Counted from the stretch's first letter, positions 16,247-26,233 are shown. The stretch: DNA of 64,000 nt from Exiguobacterium oxidotolerans JCM 12280 (GCF_000702625.1 NZ_JNIS01000001.1:2794001-2858000); one strand, 5' to 3'. Program-made: numbers and translations. Notes: generated by a model from the letters alone, not told the origin.

Positions 16247-16984
16247 TCACCATTTCAGTTCATTTAAAAACGTAAGAATGTCTTGGTTGATATCATTCAT
16301 ATCTTTTCCTAGTGTCATCAAGTGTTTGGAATGCGCAAATCCTTTAATCGTTTTTTGATCCGAAGTTACGCTTTCGAAAATCTTCTCGGCACTCGTCTTG
16401 TATGAGGGATCATCCAATTCCCCATACATGACGCAAACAGGAGAGACTATCGACGTTAAATGGTCTCGCGTCCTGTTAATGAGTTGTTCGAAGTCGGTCA
16501 GCGATTCAAAAGGGAGGTGCTCCAGTTCAGACATTTCAGAGGCAATCTGTTTGTCCTCTTTCCCTTCGAGTTGCTTATAGCGCTTGGCATAATAAACGAT
16601 TCGTTTCTTTAGAACGGCTGCTTCTTTATCCATCGGTACGGACAGGGTGACTACACCGTTGATTTGCAACTCCTGTGCCGTTTTTAAAGCAAGAACACCA
16701 CCCAGGGAGAGACCGACGACTGCTATTTGTTTAAATCCTTTGTCTTGCAACAGCTGATAACCGTCGAGAACATCTTGCCACCAGTCGGATGGTCCATACG
16801 ACAAAAGGTCTTCTGGGGGCAGGCCATGTCCACTCAGTGTCGGGGCATAGCAGGAATATTGATTATGTTGCAGATAGCGACCAAGCTTTTTCATATCATT
16901 CGGATTGCTGGTGAAGGAATGCAAGAGCAGAACAGCGCGTTCGCCGCCTTCGTAATAAAAGGGCTTAGGGGGTAATAGTCGCAT
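16247..16984 (-). CDS. est: carboxylesterase (Est30/YvaK-like alpha/beta hydrolase)
   Basis: 245 residues. The start MRLLPPKPFYYEGGERAVLLLHSF closely follows the pattern of Geobacillus Est30. The nucleophile elbow is GLSLGG (Ser93), the acid lies in ELDDPSY and the catalytic His in GFAHSKHL. Est30-type enzymes hydrolyse short-chain carboxylesters in the cytoplasm. One difference is LLHSFT where relatives usually have HGFT, at the oxyanion hole. ATG 16984 is preferred over 17002 because GAGGA lies at suitable distance only for the former. Confidence 0.85.
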   Translation of the reverse strand: MRLLPPKPFYYEGGERAVLLLHSFTSNPNDMKKLGRYLQHNQYSCYAPTLSGHGLPPEDLLSYGPSDWWQDVLDGYQLLQDKGFKQIAVVGLSLGGVLALKTAQELQINGVVTLSVPMDKEAAVLKKRIVYYAKRYKQLEGKEDKQIASEMSELEHLPFESLTDFEQLINRTRDHLTSIVSPVCVMYGELDDPSYKTSAEKIFESVTSDQKTIKGFAHSKHLMTLGKDMNDINQDILTFLNELKW

Positions 16985-17079
16985 AGAAAAGTAAGTCCTC
17001 ATTTCGTAGTTTCTGTCATGAATAAAAAAATCCTGATTTATCTTTAAAATGTAAAATATTATTATTTTCTTACTTTTTC

Positions 17080-17161
17080 ACTACCTACATTTTGTAAAAA
17101 ATATGATAAGGTGGATATATATTTTTAAAGCTTGATTTGTCCCAAAGAGGGAATCAACATT
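17080..17161 (+). promoter_or_regulatory. promoter and first hairpin of gajAB leader
   Basis: TTGTAA then about 18 nt and TATATA/TATATT (around 17094-17123) is a plausible sigma-A promoter. A hairpin follows at 17132-17157 (TTGAT...TCCC with GGGA-ATCAA). Confidence 0.4.
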
Positions 17162-17194
17162 ACCTCACTAATATTGCGTAAGAATCTTTTAAAT

Positions 17195-17233
17195 GCAAAA
17201 TTTTCTAAAGTTAATTAAAAATTTTGCGTTTTT
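17195..17233 (+). terminator. terminator/attenuator hairpin in the gajA leader
   Basis: GCAAAATTTT and AAAATTTTGC form a perfect 10-bp stem with a 13-nt loop, followed by GTTTTT. It lies 29 nt before the gajA start and downstream of the candidate promoter, so it would reduce read-through into the defence genes. Confidence 0.6.
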
Positions 17234-17261
17234 GAGGATTATAAGAAAAGAGGAAAAAATA

Positions 17262-19238
17262 ATGAACATTTCAGAATTAACTTTAAAAAACTTTAGATCT
17301 TTTGGAGAAGAATCGCAAACCGTCTCTTTCGATAAATTAACTGCATTAATAGGATCAAATAGTACTGGAAAGACTAGTTTAATATTAGCTTTATTGAGGC
17401 TTTTTGGCCAAAAAAATATAGAACGAAACTTAATTAAAAGTGATTTTCATTTATCTCCATTTGTAGATTCTAAAAGTGTTAACGAAATCAAATTATTACT
17501 TGAAGTGAAAATAGATTTTCCGGAGCTGATAGATACAGAGGTAGAAGAAGTAGATACAATACCTGACTTCCTTAAACATATAATTATAGATTCTCCAGGT
17601 AAAGCACCATACATAAGAATAAGATTGACAGGAGAATGGATTCAAGGTCAAAATCCAGAAGGAAATATAGAACAAGAAATATGCTATGTAACAGTTCCTT
17701 TTGGCGAAGACGAAGAGAGTGCTGTTCATCCAATTCCATTACATCATAGAAATCTGATTCAAATGATGTACGTTCCTGCAATGAGAGATCCAGCACTACA
17801 ACTAAAGAATGCTACGGGAACTTTACTTTGGCGAATATTTAATAGCATTACTTGGCCAGAGAAGTTTAAGGAGGATATTAAAGAAGCAACAGGACCAGTA
17901 ATAAAATTATTTAAAGATGTTGAGGACGTCAGTTCAATACAAGAGGTTCTAAATATAGAATGGAATAAATATCATCGAGAAATACGATATCAAAATGCTG
18001 AAATAATTTTTAATAGTAGTGATTTAGATAGTATGTTGAAAAAAATTGAAATCGCATTTTCACATAACGAAGAGGGTTCTATAACAAGTGTTAATGAATT
18101 AGGCGATGGTTTAAAATCTCTTTTTTACATTACGTTAGTTTCATCTTTATTAGAAATCGAACAAAATATCGATAGCGATAATAAGCCATTATTAAATATA
18201 TTAGCTGTGGAAGAACCAGAAAATCATATTTCTCCTCATTTATTGGGAAGAGTAGTAGCAAACCTAAACAAAATATCACAAAAATCAAATTCTCAAGTTG
18301 TTTTATCATCACATAATTCTTCAATTATTAAGCGAATAAGTCCTGAACAGATAAGGCACTTACAGATTATTGAAGGTCGTACTAAGGTGAATAATATTAA
18401 ATTACCTGATAAGACAAGTGATGCATACACATACATTAAAGAAGCGGTTACAGCATACCCAGATCTTTACTTTTCGAAGTTGGTGATTTTAGGAGAAGGA
18501 GATAGTGAGGAAATAGTTTTGCCGAAAATTCTCAATGCATTTAATATTTATCCTGATGATACAAGTATTTCTATCGTTCCATTAGGTGGAAGGCATGTAA
18601 ATCATATGTGGAAATTATTAAATCAATTAGCTATTCCTCATCTGACATTATTGGATTTAGATAAAGAAAGAAATGGTGGTGGTTGGGGAAGAATAAAATA
18701 TGTATTAAATCAATTAAATGAAAATGATAGATGTACTAAATCTTTAAGAACTGTACTTAAATCGAATGGAGCCGATAGAAGATTTTATACATATTCGTTA
18801 AAAGAACTGGAAGGTTTTCATAATAGACCTGTTACTAATAAAGTAGGTATGGATCTTTGGATAAGAAAACTAGAACGGCATAATATCTATTTTTCTTATC
18901 CTTTAGATATTGATTTTTCAATGTTGAAATCCTTTGAAACAGAGTATAAAGGTGTAATGCCTCAGGGACCTCGACTTCCAGAAAAAGATAGTACAGATTA
19001 CGAAGAAAAAATTAAAAAATCAATAATAGCAACTTTAAAAAGTGAAAACGCGCTTGGTGAAACTTATAATGAAGAAGAACATGAATTAATGGTTTGGTAC
19101 AATTCTTTGTTTTTAGGAAGAGGTAAACCAAGTACGCACATTGAAGCCCTAATGACACTTCGAACGGAAGGTTTTTTAAGAACGGCTCCTGCTGAATTAT
19201 TAAGATTAGCTAGTAAAATTGAAAGTTTAATTCGATGA
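17262..19238 (+). CDS. gajA: Gabija-like GajA: OLD-family ATPase/TOPRIM nuclease
   Basis: 658 residues. An ABC-type ATPase domain comes first: Walker A GSNSTGKTS (31-39), a signature-like NELGDGLKSL (278-287), Walker B LAVEEPE (314-320) and H-loop SSHNSS (349-354). A TOPRIM nuclease domain follows: VILGEGDSEE (E412) and LDLDKE (465, 467). This is the OLD architecture of GajA, a nuclease that nicks phage DNA when nucleotides are depleted. A UvrD-like helicase gene follows 18 bp downstream, the Gabija arrangement. ATG 17262 has SD AAGAGG; the upstream in-frame ATG 17193 lies in a terminator hairpin and lacks an SD. The AT-rich composition suggests transfer. Confidence 0.8.
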   Translation: MNISELTLKNFRSFGEESQTVSFDKLTALIGSNSTGKTSLILALLRLFGQKNIERNLIKSDFHLSPFVDSKSVNEIKLLLEVKIDFPELIDTEVEEVDTIPDFLKHIIIDSPGKAPYIRIRLTGEWIQGQNPEGNIEQEICYVTVPFGEDEESAVHPIPLHHRNLIQMMYVPAMRDPALQLKNATGTLLWRIFNSITWPEKFKEDIKEATGPVIKLFKDVEDVSSIQEVLNIEWNKYHREIRYQNAEIIFNSSDLDSMLKKIEIAFSHNEEGSITSVNELGDGLKSLFYITLVSSLLEIEQNIDSDNKPLLNILAVEEPENHISPHLLGRVVANLNKISQKSNSQVVLSSHNSSIIKRISPEQIRHLQIIEGRTKVNNIKLPDKTSDAYTYIKEAVTAYPDLYFSKLVILGEGDSEEIVLPKILNAFNIYPDDTSISIVPLGGRHVNHMWKLLNQLAIPHLTLLDLDKERNGGGWGRIKYVLNQLNENDRCTKSLRTVLKSNGADRRFYTYSLKELEGFHNRPVTNKVGMDLWIRKLERHNIYFSYPLDIDFSMLKSFETEYKGVMPQGPRLPEKDSTDYEEKIKKSIIATLKSENALGETYNEEEHELMVWYNSLFLGRGKPSTHIEALMTLRTEGFLRTAPAELLRLASKIESLIR

Positions 19239-19256
19239 AGAAAGAAGGGAATGAAG

Positions 19257-21161
19257 ATGAGACTGATAAAATCCGAAGACTGGTTACCTTCTGACCGAAT
19301 TGTTTTAGAAGCCTCTGCATTAAAAGCAGTCAAGCAATCAGGAAATGTGTCAGTAATGGCAGGTCCTGGAGCAGGAAAAACTGAATTACTAGCTCAAAAA
19401 GCCGGATTTTTATTTGAAACAGGTGAATGTAAGGCGCGAAAAAAAATACTAGCAATCAGTTTTAAGGTTGATGCAGCTAAAAATCTTGAAGAGAGAGTTA
19501 AAAAAAGATACGGAAAAGATATAGCGATGCGTTTTGAGTCTAAAACTTTCGATTCTTTTGCTAAAGGATTACTAGATCAATTTATATGGGCTGTTCCAGA
19601 AAATTATCGCCCGAATAAAAAATATGATCTAATTTTATTCGAAAAAGAAATTAATAGAATCATTAAAGGGAATTTGAAGGAATCAAACCCATACTATCCA
19701 AATTGGCAATACGAGTATTCTGAAGATGTCTTAAATAAAAAACTAATTGAAGAAAGACTGCCGTTAGACTTAATCGAGTCTGATCTTTACTCATGGCTTA
19801 TAAACAAGTCGTGGTCAATTTTAACCAAAGGAACTAGTTCTTTAAATAGTTCCTTAACCTTCCCTATGATTTCGATTATTGTCGAATATTTGCTAAGAAA
19901 TAACCCGCAACTAATAAAAGCTATTAGATCTACTTATACACATGTCTTTTTAGATGAATTTCAAGATACTACACATGTCCAATATGATTTAATCAAAACT
20001 CTATTTATTGACTCGAAAGTTTCCATTACAGCAGTTGGAGATGAAAAACAGAGAATCATGGGGTGGGCTGGAGCAATTGACGATGCTTTTAACGTCTTCA
20101 AAAATGACTTCAATTCAAGTGAATTTACATTGATAAATAATTTTAAATCTGCACCAGAATTGGTAAAAATTCAGAATGTCTTTTCGAAATCAATCAGTGA
20201 AAATTCTTTGACTGTGAATTCTGCTGGTTTATGGGAAGAAATGGATGGGATTTGTGAAGTTTGGATATTAGATAATCATTTAAAAGAAGGAGACATTATT
20301 GCAAATTCAATTCAACAATGGATGATAGAAGATGGATTAACTCCTAAAGAATTTTGTATTATTGTTAAGCAACAAGAGCACATTTATGGTAAAGCGGTAG
20401 TAGATTCTTTGAATAGATTAGGTATAAATTCTCGGTTTGAAAAAGAATATCAAGATTTATTAGCAGATGAATGTATTGCAATAATAGTTTCAATTATAGA
20501 GTTATCTTTTTTAAGTAAAAATCCAGAATTATGGTTATCAATTACTGAATGGTTTATCGATATAAGAAAAACAAATCGTAAAGAAGAAATTGTTTTAAAA
20601 AAATTAGAAAATTCGATATCTATGTTAGCTCAAGGTGTTAGGAAAAAGTTAGAGCTTGCGGACGAAGAAAACTGTGAACATCTACTTGAAGAGATATGTA
20701 AAGAGATTTTAGAATTTATAAATTTAGAAGATTTAAAATCAAGATTTCCAAAATATAAACAGTCTGATTTATTAATAAAAAATATAGAACGTTTTATTGA
20801 GAAAATGACAATAGCTTATAAAAAATGTTTTAACTGGATAGAAGCTATAAATGATTTCAATGGTGAATTTAGTATACCAATTATGACTATTCATAAAAGT
20901 AAAGGCTTGGAATATAATACTGTATTATTTATAGGGCTAGAAGATGGAGCATTTTGGAGTTTTGAATCACAAACAGAGTCGGATAAAAAGGCTTTTTTTG
21001 TAGCGCTTTCTAGAGCTAAACAACGTATTATCTTCACATTTAGTAAAACAAGAGAAGTACTAAATTATAGGAAATTGTCCGTTAAAAAGCAATCGCTACG
21101 AAATATTTCAGAAGTTTATCATATTTTACAAAATGCTGAAGTTCCTATTAAGAGGTTTTAA
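19257..21161 (+). CDS. gajB: Gabija-like GajB: UvrD/Rep-family helicase
   Basis: 634 residues of superfamily 1A helicase: motif I MAGPGAGKTELL, motif II VFLDEFQDT, motif III VGDEKQRIMGWAGA, motif V MTIHKSKGLEYNTVLFIGLE and motif VI FVALSRAKQRI. All motifs needed for ATP hydrolysis are intact. In Gabija, GajB assembles on a GajA tetramer and senses DNA ends or termini. This protein is longer than the ~500-residue founding member. ATG 19257 is preferred because the SD GAAGGGA touches the other candidate at 19251. Very AT-rich codons match gajA. Confidence 0.8.
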   Translation: MRLIKSEDWLPSDRIVLEASALKAVKQSGNVSVMAGPGAGKTELLAQKAGFLFETGECKARKKILAISFKVDAAKNLEERVKKRYGKDIAMRFESKTFDSFAKGLLDQFIWAVPENYRPNKKYDLILFEKEINRIIKGNLKESNPYYPNWQYEYSEDVLNKKLIEERLPLDLIESDLYSWLINKSWSILTKGTSSLNSSLTFPMISIIVEYLLRNNPQLIKAIRSTYTHVFLDEFQDTTHVQYDLIKTLFIDSKVSITAVGDEKQRIMGWAGAIDDAFNVFKNDFNSSEFTLINNFKSAPELVKIQNVFSKSISENSLTVNSAGLWEEMDGICEVWILDNHLKEGDIIANSIQQWMIEDGLTPKEFCIIVKQQEHIYGKAVVDSLNRLGINSRFEKEYQDLLADECIAIIVSIIELSFLSKNPELWLSITEWFIDIRKTNRKEEIVLKKLENSISMLAQGVRKKLELADEENCEHLLEEICKEILEFINLEDLKSRFPKYKQSDLLIKNIERFIEKMTIAYKKCFNWIEAINDFNGEFSIPIMTIHKSKGLEYNTVLFIGLEDGAFWSFESQTESDKKAFFVALSRAKQRIIFTFSKTREVLNYRKLSVKKQSLRNISEVYHILQNAEVPIKRF

Positions 21162-21196
21162 AAATAAATAAGTCTCTATATAAAACTATCTACATC

Positions 21197-21223
21197 AAAA
21201 AACGCCCCCGAAACAACGGGGAC
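21197..21223 (-). terminator. terminator of the DUF1269 gene
   Basis: On the minus strand GTCCCCG-ttgttt-CGGGGGC is followed by GTTTTTT. It also faces the end of gajB. Confidence 0.75.
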
Positions 21224-21244
21224 GAAGCAACAATCTTTTTTCAA

Positions 21245-21742
21245 TTAAACCGTCTCATCCGTAAACGTTTCACCCGTCCGGCGCACGGTCGCTTCGAGTT
21301 CGGCCGCAATTGCATTGATTGCTTCTGAATCTTCATTTACCTCGCTGATGATGATGACACCGTAGTGATCGGCACTGATTTGGTTCAGTGTCCGGTTAAA
21401 CAAATCAAACGAATCGCGTTCATTTTTTTCGTCCCGGTTTGCGCCGATCAGGTACCCGGCGACAGAACCGACGAGCATCCCGAATGGTCCACCGACGACA
21501 CCGACTGCCATTCCGATCATCGAGCCTTTGAACGATTGATCCTGTTGCGTAAAGTCGATCGCATCGATGAACGAAAACCCGTCCGTCTCATCACGTTTCG
21601 CTAAAACCATCTGTTCCATCTCGATTTCTTTGATCGCTTCAAGATCCTTGATCATCTCAAAGCCGGTTTTGGCTTTTTCTAAATCGTTGAAAATAATCGT
21701 CGTAACGACGTGGGTTGCATCCTTGTTTTTATATTGTGCCAT
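21245..21742 (-). CDS. DUF1269-like stress protein with glycine-zipper segment
   Basis: 165 residues. A ferredoxin-like alpha/beta N-terminal part (THVVTTIIFNDLEKAKTGFE) is followed by a Gly-rich hydrophobic segment around residues 72-100 (GMAVGVVGGPFGMLVGSVAG) and a soluble C-terminal part. This layout fits the DUF1269 family, predicted membrane-associated proteins of unknown function. SD GGAGG precedes ATG 21742, and a sigma-B-like promoter lies about 50 nt upstream, suggesting general stress control. Confidence 0.7.
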   Translation of the reverse strand: MAQYKNKDATHVVTTIIFNDLEKAKTGFEMIKDLEAIKEIEMEQMVLAKRDETDGFSFIDAIDFTQQDQSFKGSMIGMAVGVVGGPFGMLVGSVAGYLIGANRDEKNERDSFDLFNRTLNQISADHYGVIIISEVNEDSEAINAIAAELEATVRRTGETFTDETV

Positions 21743-21787
21743 AATGTCCGCCTCCAGAAAGTTCTGATGTCGTTCTACAGTTTAATA

Positions 21788-21813
21788 GTACCCGGAACGG
21801 AAGTATCGAAAAC
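21788..21813 (-). promoter_or_regulatory. sigma-B-type promoter
   Basis: Minus strand GTTTTC, 14 nt, GGGTAC, upstream of the DUF1269-like gene; close to the sigma-B consensus. Confidence 0.55.
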
Positions 21814-21867
21814 TAGAAACGTGAACTCCGCCTAAGCATATGATTGATATAACTTCTCAATTAGGCG

Positions 21868-21882
21868 ATAAGGAAAACTTAT
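21868..21882. promoter_or_regulatory. CcpC-type operator of aconitase gene
   Basis: ATAA-GGAAAAC-TTAT matches the ATAA-N7-TTAT dyad recognised by CcpC, the citrate-responsive regulator of B. subtilis citB. Its centre is about 66 nt upstream of the likely transcription start, the same distance as in B. subtilis. Confidence 0.65.
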
Positions 21883-21905
21883 CACAAGTCTTTTGTTCTT
21901 CCAAA

Positions 21906-21934
21906 TTGTAACGAGACCCATATTATACTATGAT
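21906..21934 (+). promoter_or_regulatory. sigma-A promoter of acnA
   Basis: -35 TTGTAA, 17-nt spacer, -10 TATGAT, giving a leader of about 57 nt before the SD and ATG. Confidence 0.65.
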
Positions 21935-21997
21935 AGAGGTGTACAAGTAAGCGGTATCAGGGGCTTGATGTCGTCAACACTTAAAGGGGGAATCAGC

Positions 21998-24721
21998 ATG
22001 AAACAAACGCAACCAACGCAAGACGTGTTTGGTGCACGCCGCTCGTTTGAAGCGAACGGTAAAAATTACAACTATTACAGCCTTGAAAAATTAGAAGAAC
22101 TTGGACTAACGGAAGTTAAGCGTCTTCCATATTCAATCCGTGTCCTGCTTGAATCGGTTCTTCGTCAACAAGATGGCCGCTCGATCACGAAAGAACACGT
22201 CGAAAACTTGGCGAAATGGGGAACTGCCCAAGTTTCGAACGATATCGACGTCCCGTTCAAACCGTCACGCGTCATCTTGCAAGATTTCACAGGTGTTCCG
22301 ACTGTCGTCGATCTCGCGTCACTCCGTAAAGCGATGCAAGACCTCGGTGGAGATCCATCGGTCATCAACCCGGAAGTTCCAGTTGACCTCGTCGTTGACC
22401 ACTCGGTCCAAGTCGATGCATACGGTTTCGCTGGTGCACTCGCTGAAAACATGGATTTAGAGTTTGAACGCAACGAAGAGCGTTACAAATTATTACGCTG
22501 GGCAACGACTGCTTTCGACAACTACCGTGCCGTTCCACCGGCAACAGGAATCGTCCACCAAGTCAACCTCGAGTACTTGGCATCGGTCGTCCTTGAAAAA
22601 GAAACGGCAGACGGCACAGTCGACGTCTATCCGGATACACTCGTCGGAACAGACTCACATACGACGATGATCAACGGTCTTGGTGTCCTCGGATGGGGCG
22701 TTGGTGGAATCGAAGCGGAAGCCGGCATGCTCGGACAACCGTCATTCTTCCCGGTCCCTGAAGTCATCGGTGTCCGCATCACAGGTGAAATGCACCCGGG
22801 AACAACAGCAACAGACGTTGCGCTTCGCATCACGGAAATGCTCCGTCAACAAAACGTTGTCGGTAAATTCGTTGAGTTCTTCGGTCCATCGCTTCACTTG
22901 ATGTCATTATCTGACCGTGCGACGATCGCCAATATGGCGCCGGAATACGGTGCGACATGTGGATTCTTCCCAGTCGATACAGAAACGTTGACGTATCTCC
23001 GTTTGACAGGTCGTGAAGAAGAGTTGATCGAGAAAGTTGAAAACTACTCGAAAGCAAACGGCTTGTTCTACACACCACAAAACGAAGATCCAACGTTCAC
23101 GAAAACAGTTGAACTTGATCTTTCGACGATCGTTCCTGCGCTTGCCGGACCAAAACGTCCACAAGACCGGATTGACTTGACAGACGTCCACACGTCATTC
23201 GAAAAAGCGTTGACAGCGCCGCAAGGCAATGCTGGATTCGGTCTTTCTGAAGACGAAAAAGATAAAGTCGCAGTCGTCCAGTATGAAGACGAAGCGGTCG
23301 AAATGCGTACAGGGGACCTCGCGATCGCAGCCATCACAAGCTGTACGAATACATCAAACCCATACGTCATGATTGGTGCCGGACTCGTTGCGAAAAAAGC
23401 AATCGACCTCGGATTGACAGTTCCGAAATACGTCAAGACGTCACTTGCTCCGGGATCAAAGGTCGTAACGGATTACCTTGAGAAATCAGGACTTCAACCG
23501 TACCTCGATGAGCTTGGATTCAACACGGTCGGTTACGGCTGTACGACATGTATCGGGAACTCGGGTCCACTCGACCGTGCTGTCGAAGATGCAATCCTCG
23601 GTTCAGACCTGCTCGTCTCGTCTGTCCTCTCGGGTAACCGTAACTTTGAAGGTCGGGTTCACCCGCTCGTTAAAGCGAACTACTTGGCATCACCACCGCT
23701 AGTCGTTGCGTACGCAATCGCGGGAACAGTTGATGTTGATATCATGAATGCTTCACTCGGAACAGGTAAAGATGGACAAGAAGTCTTCTTCGCAGACATC
23801 TGGCCGTCCCGTGACGAAATTCAGACGATCATCAACACAGTCGTCACACCACAAAGCTTCCGTGCTGAATATGATTCAGTCTTCACAGGAAACGAACGTT
23901 GGAACAACCTCGACGTTCCGACTGGCGATCAATATGACTTCGACGAAGCGTCGACATACATCCAAAACCCGCCGTTCTTCGAGAACTTGGCAAAGGAAGC
24001 TGGACATGTTGAAGCATTAAATGATCTCCGTGTGTTCGGTAAATTTGCGGATTCTGTTACGACAGACCACATTTCACCAGCCGGATCATTCTCGAAAACG
24101 ACACCAGCCGGTCAATACCTCGTCAATAAAGGCGTTGCACCAAAAGACTTCAACTCATACGGTTCACGTCGTGGTAACCACGAAATCATGATGCGCGGAA
24201 CGTTCGCGAACATCCGGATCCGTAACCAAGTCGCACCGGGAACAGAAGGCGGATTCACGACGTACTGGCCAACTGGTGAAACAATGGCGATGTACGATGC
24301 TGCGATGAAATATAAAGAAGATGGCACAGGTCTCGTCATCCTCGCCGGTAAAGACTACGGTATGGGCTCGTCACGTGACTGGGCTGCAAAAGGAACGAAC
24401 TTGCTCGGCGTCAAAGCCGTCATCGCCGAGAGCTTCGAGCGGATTCACCGTTCAAACCTTGTCATGATGGGTGTCTTGCCACTGCAATACGTCGCAGGTA
24501 CGTCTGCTGAGTCACTTGGTTTAACAGGTGAGGAAGCAATCAGTATCGCGATTGACGAATCTGTCCGTCCGCGTGACATCATCCAAGTCACAGCGACAGC
24601 TGCTGACGGAAAAGTCACGAAGTTCGAAGCGATTGCTCGCTTTGACTCGGAAGTCGACATCGATTACTACCGCCACGGTGGAATCTTGCCGATGGTCCTT
24701 CGCGAACGTCTGCAAAAATAA
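21998..24721 (+). CDS. acnA: aconitate hydratase A
   Basis: 907 residues, the length of CitB/AcnA-type aconitases. It interconverts citrate and isocitrate in the TCA cycle using a 4Fe-4S cluster. The cluster cysteines lie in SCTNTSNP and [12 protein letters not shown]. The active-site SRDWAAKG block sits near residue 790, with the swivel domain at the C-terminus. An in-frame extension reaches 21893 but SD AAAGGGGG before ATG 21998 fixes the start. The gene is monocistronic, with a promoter, CcpC-type operator and terminator all visible. In related bacteria the apoprotein also binds RNA. Confidence 0.97.
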   Translation: MKQTQPTQDVFGARRSFEANGKNYNYYSLEKLEELGLTEVKRLPYSIRVLLESVLRQQDGRSITKEHVENLAKWGTAQVSNDIDVPFKPSRVILQDFTGVPTVVDLASLRKAMQDLGGDPSVINPEVPVDLVVDHSVQVDAYGFAGALAENMDLEFERNEERYKLLRWATTAFDNYRAVPPATGIVHQVNLEYLASVVLEKETADGTVDVYPDTLVGTDSHTTMINGLGVLGWGVGGIEAEAGMLGQPSFFPVPEVIGVRITGEMHPGTTATDVALRITEMLRQQNVVGKFVEFFGPSLHLMSLSDRATIANMAPEYGATCGFFPVDTETLTYLRLTGREEELIEKVENYSKANGLFYTPQNEDPTFTKTVELDLSTIVPALAGPKRPQDRIDLTDVHTSFEKALTAPQGNAGFGLSEDEKDKVAVVQYEDEAVEMRTGDLAIAAITSCTNTSNPYVMIGAGLVAKKAIDLGLTVPKYVKTSLAPGSKVVTDYLEKSGLQPYLDELGFNTVGYGCTTCIGNSGPLDRAVEDAILGSDLLVSSVLSGNRNFEGRVHPLVKANYLASPPLVVAYAIAGTVDVDIMNASLGTGKDGQEVFFADIWPSRDEIQTIINTVVTPQSFRAEYDSVFTGNERWNNLDVPTGDQYDFDEASTYIQNPPFFENLAKEAGHVEALNDLRVFGKFADSVTTDHISPAGSFSKTTPAGQYLVNKGVAPKDFNSYGSRRGNHEIMMRGTFANIRIRNQVAPGTEGGFTTYWPTGETMAMYDAAMKYKEDGTGLVILAGKDYGMGSSRDWAAKGTNLLGVKAVIAESFERIHRSNLVMMGVLPLQYVAGTSAESLGLTGEEAISIAIDESVRPRDIIQVTATAADGKVTKFEAIARFDSEVDIDYYRHGGILPMVLRERLQK

Positions 24722-24738
24722 TGGATTGTCGTTGATTG

Positions 24739-24766
24739 AAAAGGTGGGGGGAACCCCGCCTTTTTC
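24739..24766 (+). terminator. terminator of acnA
   Basis: AAAGGTGGGG-ggaa-CCCCGCCTTT followed by TT; strong GC stem. Confidence 0.85.
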
Positions 24767-24786
24767 TATAGGAGGGAGGCCAGCCG

Positions 24787-25251
24787 ATGAGTCGGTTCAA
24801 AAAGTGGTTTCAGCCGAAAGAGGAAGAACCGTTACCGATTCGTGATGTCACGCTCGATGAAGTCAAACAGGCGACCCACGAATTTGAGTTAACGTTACCG
24901 AAAGGGACGAACCGGACGGTCTTACTCGACGAAGCACAAAAAATTGATTTAGACCGCCTGGCTGTCCACCTCGGTGTCCGGTCGACACAAAGCTTTTACA
25001 TGTCGCGGGAAACATTTGCGATCATGGAAGCAAAAGACCGGGACATCGTCTATGAGATGGATCACGTCCAGCTCGCCGTCGATCGCTATTTTGATAAAGA
25101 AGGTAAATTACCATTGAAGAAGTACACGAAGACATTTCAAGTCGATTGTGCGATGTTATTTGCGACAGGCTTTTTACGCGAATTGCCACAGCATTCGTAT
25201 TATCTCGTCGACGAATCGATGATCATCGCACGTGAACCAAAAGAAAATTAA
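24787..25251 (+). CDS. conserved soluble protein of unknown function
   Basis: 154 residues, start ATG with SD GGAGGGAGG. Predicted mixed alpha/beta with a basic N-terminus (MSRFKKWFQPK). Notable parts are DEVKQATHEFELTLPKGTNR and VDCAMLFATGFLRELPQHSYY. It may belong to the DUF3939 family, but I am not sure of this. It stands alone between two strong terminators, 66 bp after acnA. No catalytic motif is evident. Confidence 0.65.
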   Translation: MSRFKKWFQPKEEEPLPIRDVTLDEVKQATHEFELTLPKGTNRTVLLDEAQKIDLDRLAVHLGVRSTQSFYMSRETFAIMEAKDRDIVYEMDHVQLAVDRYFDKEGKLPLKKYTKTFQVDCAMLFATGFLRELPQHSYYLVDESMIIAREPKEN

Positions 25252-25254
25252 CCG

Positions 25255-25299
25255 AAGACGGGATGAATCGCGCGCACGTGATTCATTTCGTCTTTTTTT
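25255..25299 (+). terminator. Rho-independent terminator
   Basis: aagacgggatgaatc pairs with gattcatttcgtctt, then seven T. Confidence 0.85.
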
Positions 25300-25449
25300 G
25301 TCGATTTGTATGTTCCATGAACGGAATCGTTCAAAAGTCTGCCGTATTTCCTCAGAAATCAGTTGAACTTAGACAAACCCTTTGTATTCTAGGCGTAAAA
25401 CCGATACCATTAACTATGAATCGAGACTGATTAGGATGGTGTACATGGC

Positions 25450-26157
25450 ATGACGAAACGAACGAGTACATGGATTGCTGTAGCAATCGTGGCAATGGCG
25501 ATACTCCTTGCCTATAATTTTTATCTACTGAATACGACACAGACCGCTAAAGATGATGAAGCGACTCCGGTCAAACCGTTCTATACAATGTCACACATCC
25601 AGTACGTCGAAAAGAAATTATCGACGAAGGAGGATGCGCTGGAAGCACGGACGTACGAAGTCGTATTTGACGATCAGGGTCATTTCCGAACGGAGGTCAT
25701 CGAAGGACCTTCGACAGGCACGACGGCGATTTGGGACGGTGAAATGTTCCGGGAATACGACGCCGACGGCAAGCTAGTCAATGAAACGGAAGCGTCGAAA
25801 AGTGTCAGTGCGCCGCGTCCATTCTTATCGCGTGGCTTCAATGAACAAATTCTTGACTTCATCGATAAAGGTGACTTTGGTCAAATCGAGGGCGAAGCGG
25901 ACATCGCTGGTAATGCAGCAGACGTCTACGTCAAAAAAGAACCGGCCAGCACGGTTCCGGATGAGTGGATTAAACAATATCCATCGTTCTTCGATAAAGA
26001 AGACAATCAAGAAGAAGCGACATATTATGTCGCATCCGACCGTTCGAAAGTGTTAGGGGCGGAGTCACGGAATAACGGCAAGTTATTCTATTCCGTCAAA
26101 ATGAAAAAAATCGAGTCGTTGGATGAATTTGATCCAGCTTGGTTAAAAATGAAGTAA
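25450..26157 (+). CDS. membrane-anchored extracytoplasmic protein, unknown function
   Basis: 235 residues with one N-terminal transmembrane helix (about 7-27); the rest should lie outside the membrane. The outer part reads like a beta-rich lipoprotein-carrier-type fold (EARTYEVVFDDQGHFRTEV, TTAIWDGEMFREYDADGK), as in LolA/RseB-like Firmicutes proteins; this is a fold guess only. SD AGGATGGTG lies about 10 nt before ATG. Monocistronic, with a terminator after the stop. Confidence 0.65.
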   Translation: MTKRTSTWIAVAIVAMAILLAYNFYLLNTTQTAKDDEATPVKPFYTMSHIQYVEKKLSTKEDALEARTYEVVFDDQGHFRTEVIEGPSTGTTAIWDGEMFREYDADGKLVNETEASKSVSAPRPFLSRGFNEQILDFIDKGDFGQIEGEADIAGNAADVYVKKEPASTVPDEWIKQYPSFFDKEDNQEEATYYVASDRSKVLGAESRNNGKLFYSVKMKKIESLDEFDPAWLKMK

Positions 26158-26160
26158 TCG

Positions 26161-26210
26161 AAAAACCGACTTGAACGTCGCACCTCGTGGCGACAAAAGT
26201 CGGTTTTTTC
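26161..26210 (+). terminator. Rho-independent terminator
   Basis: aaaaaccgactt pairs with aagtcggttttt with an inner GTCGC/GCGAC stem, then T-run. Confidence 0.85.
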
Positions 26211-26233
26211 GAGAAATAGGAGGGACTAAAGCG

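Noticed and set aside
17193-17261. Longer gajA start at 17193
   Set aside because: The extra 23 codons lie in the terminator hairpin and no SD precedes that ATG, whereas ATG 17262 has one and matches the family start.
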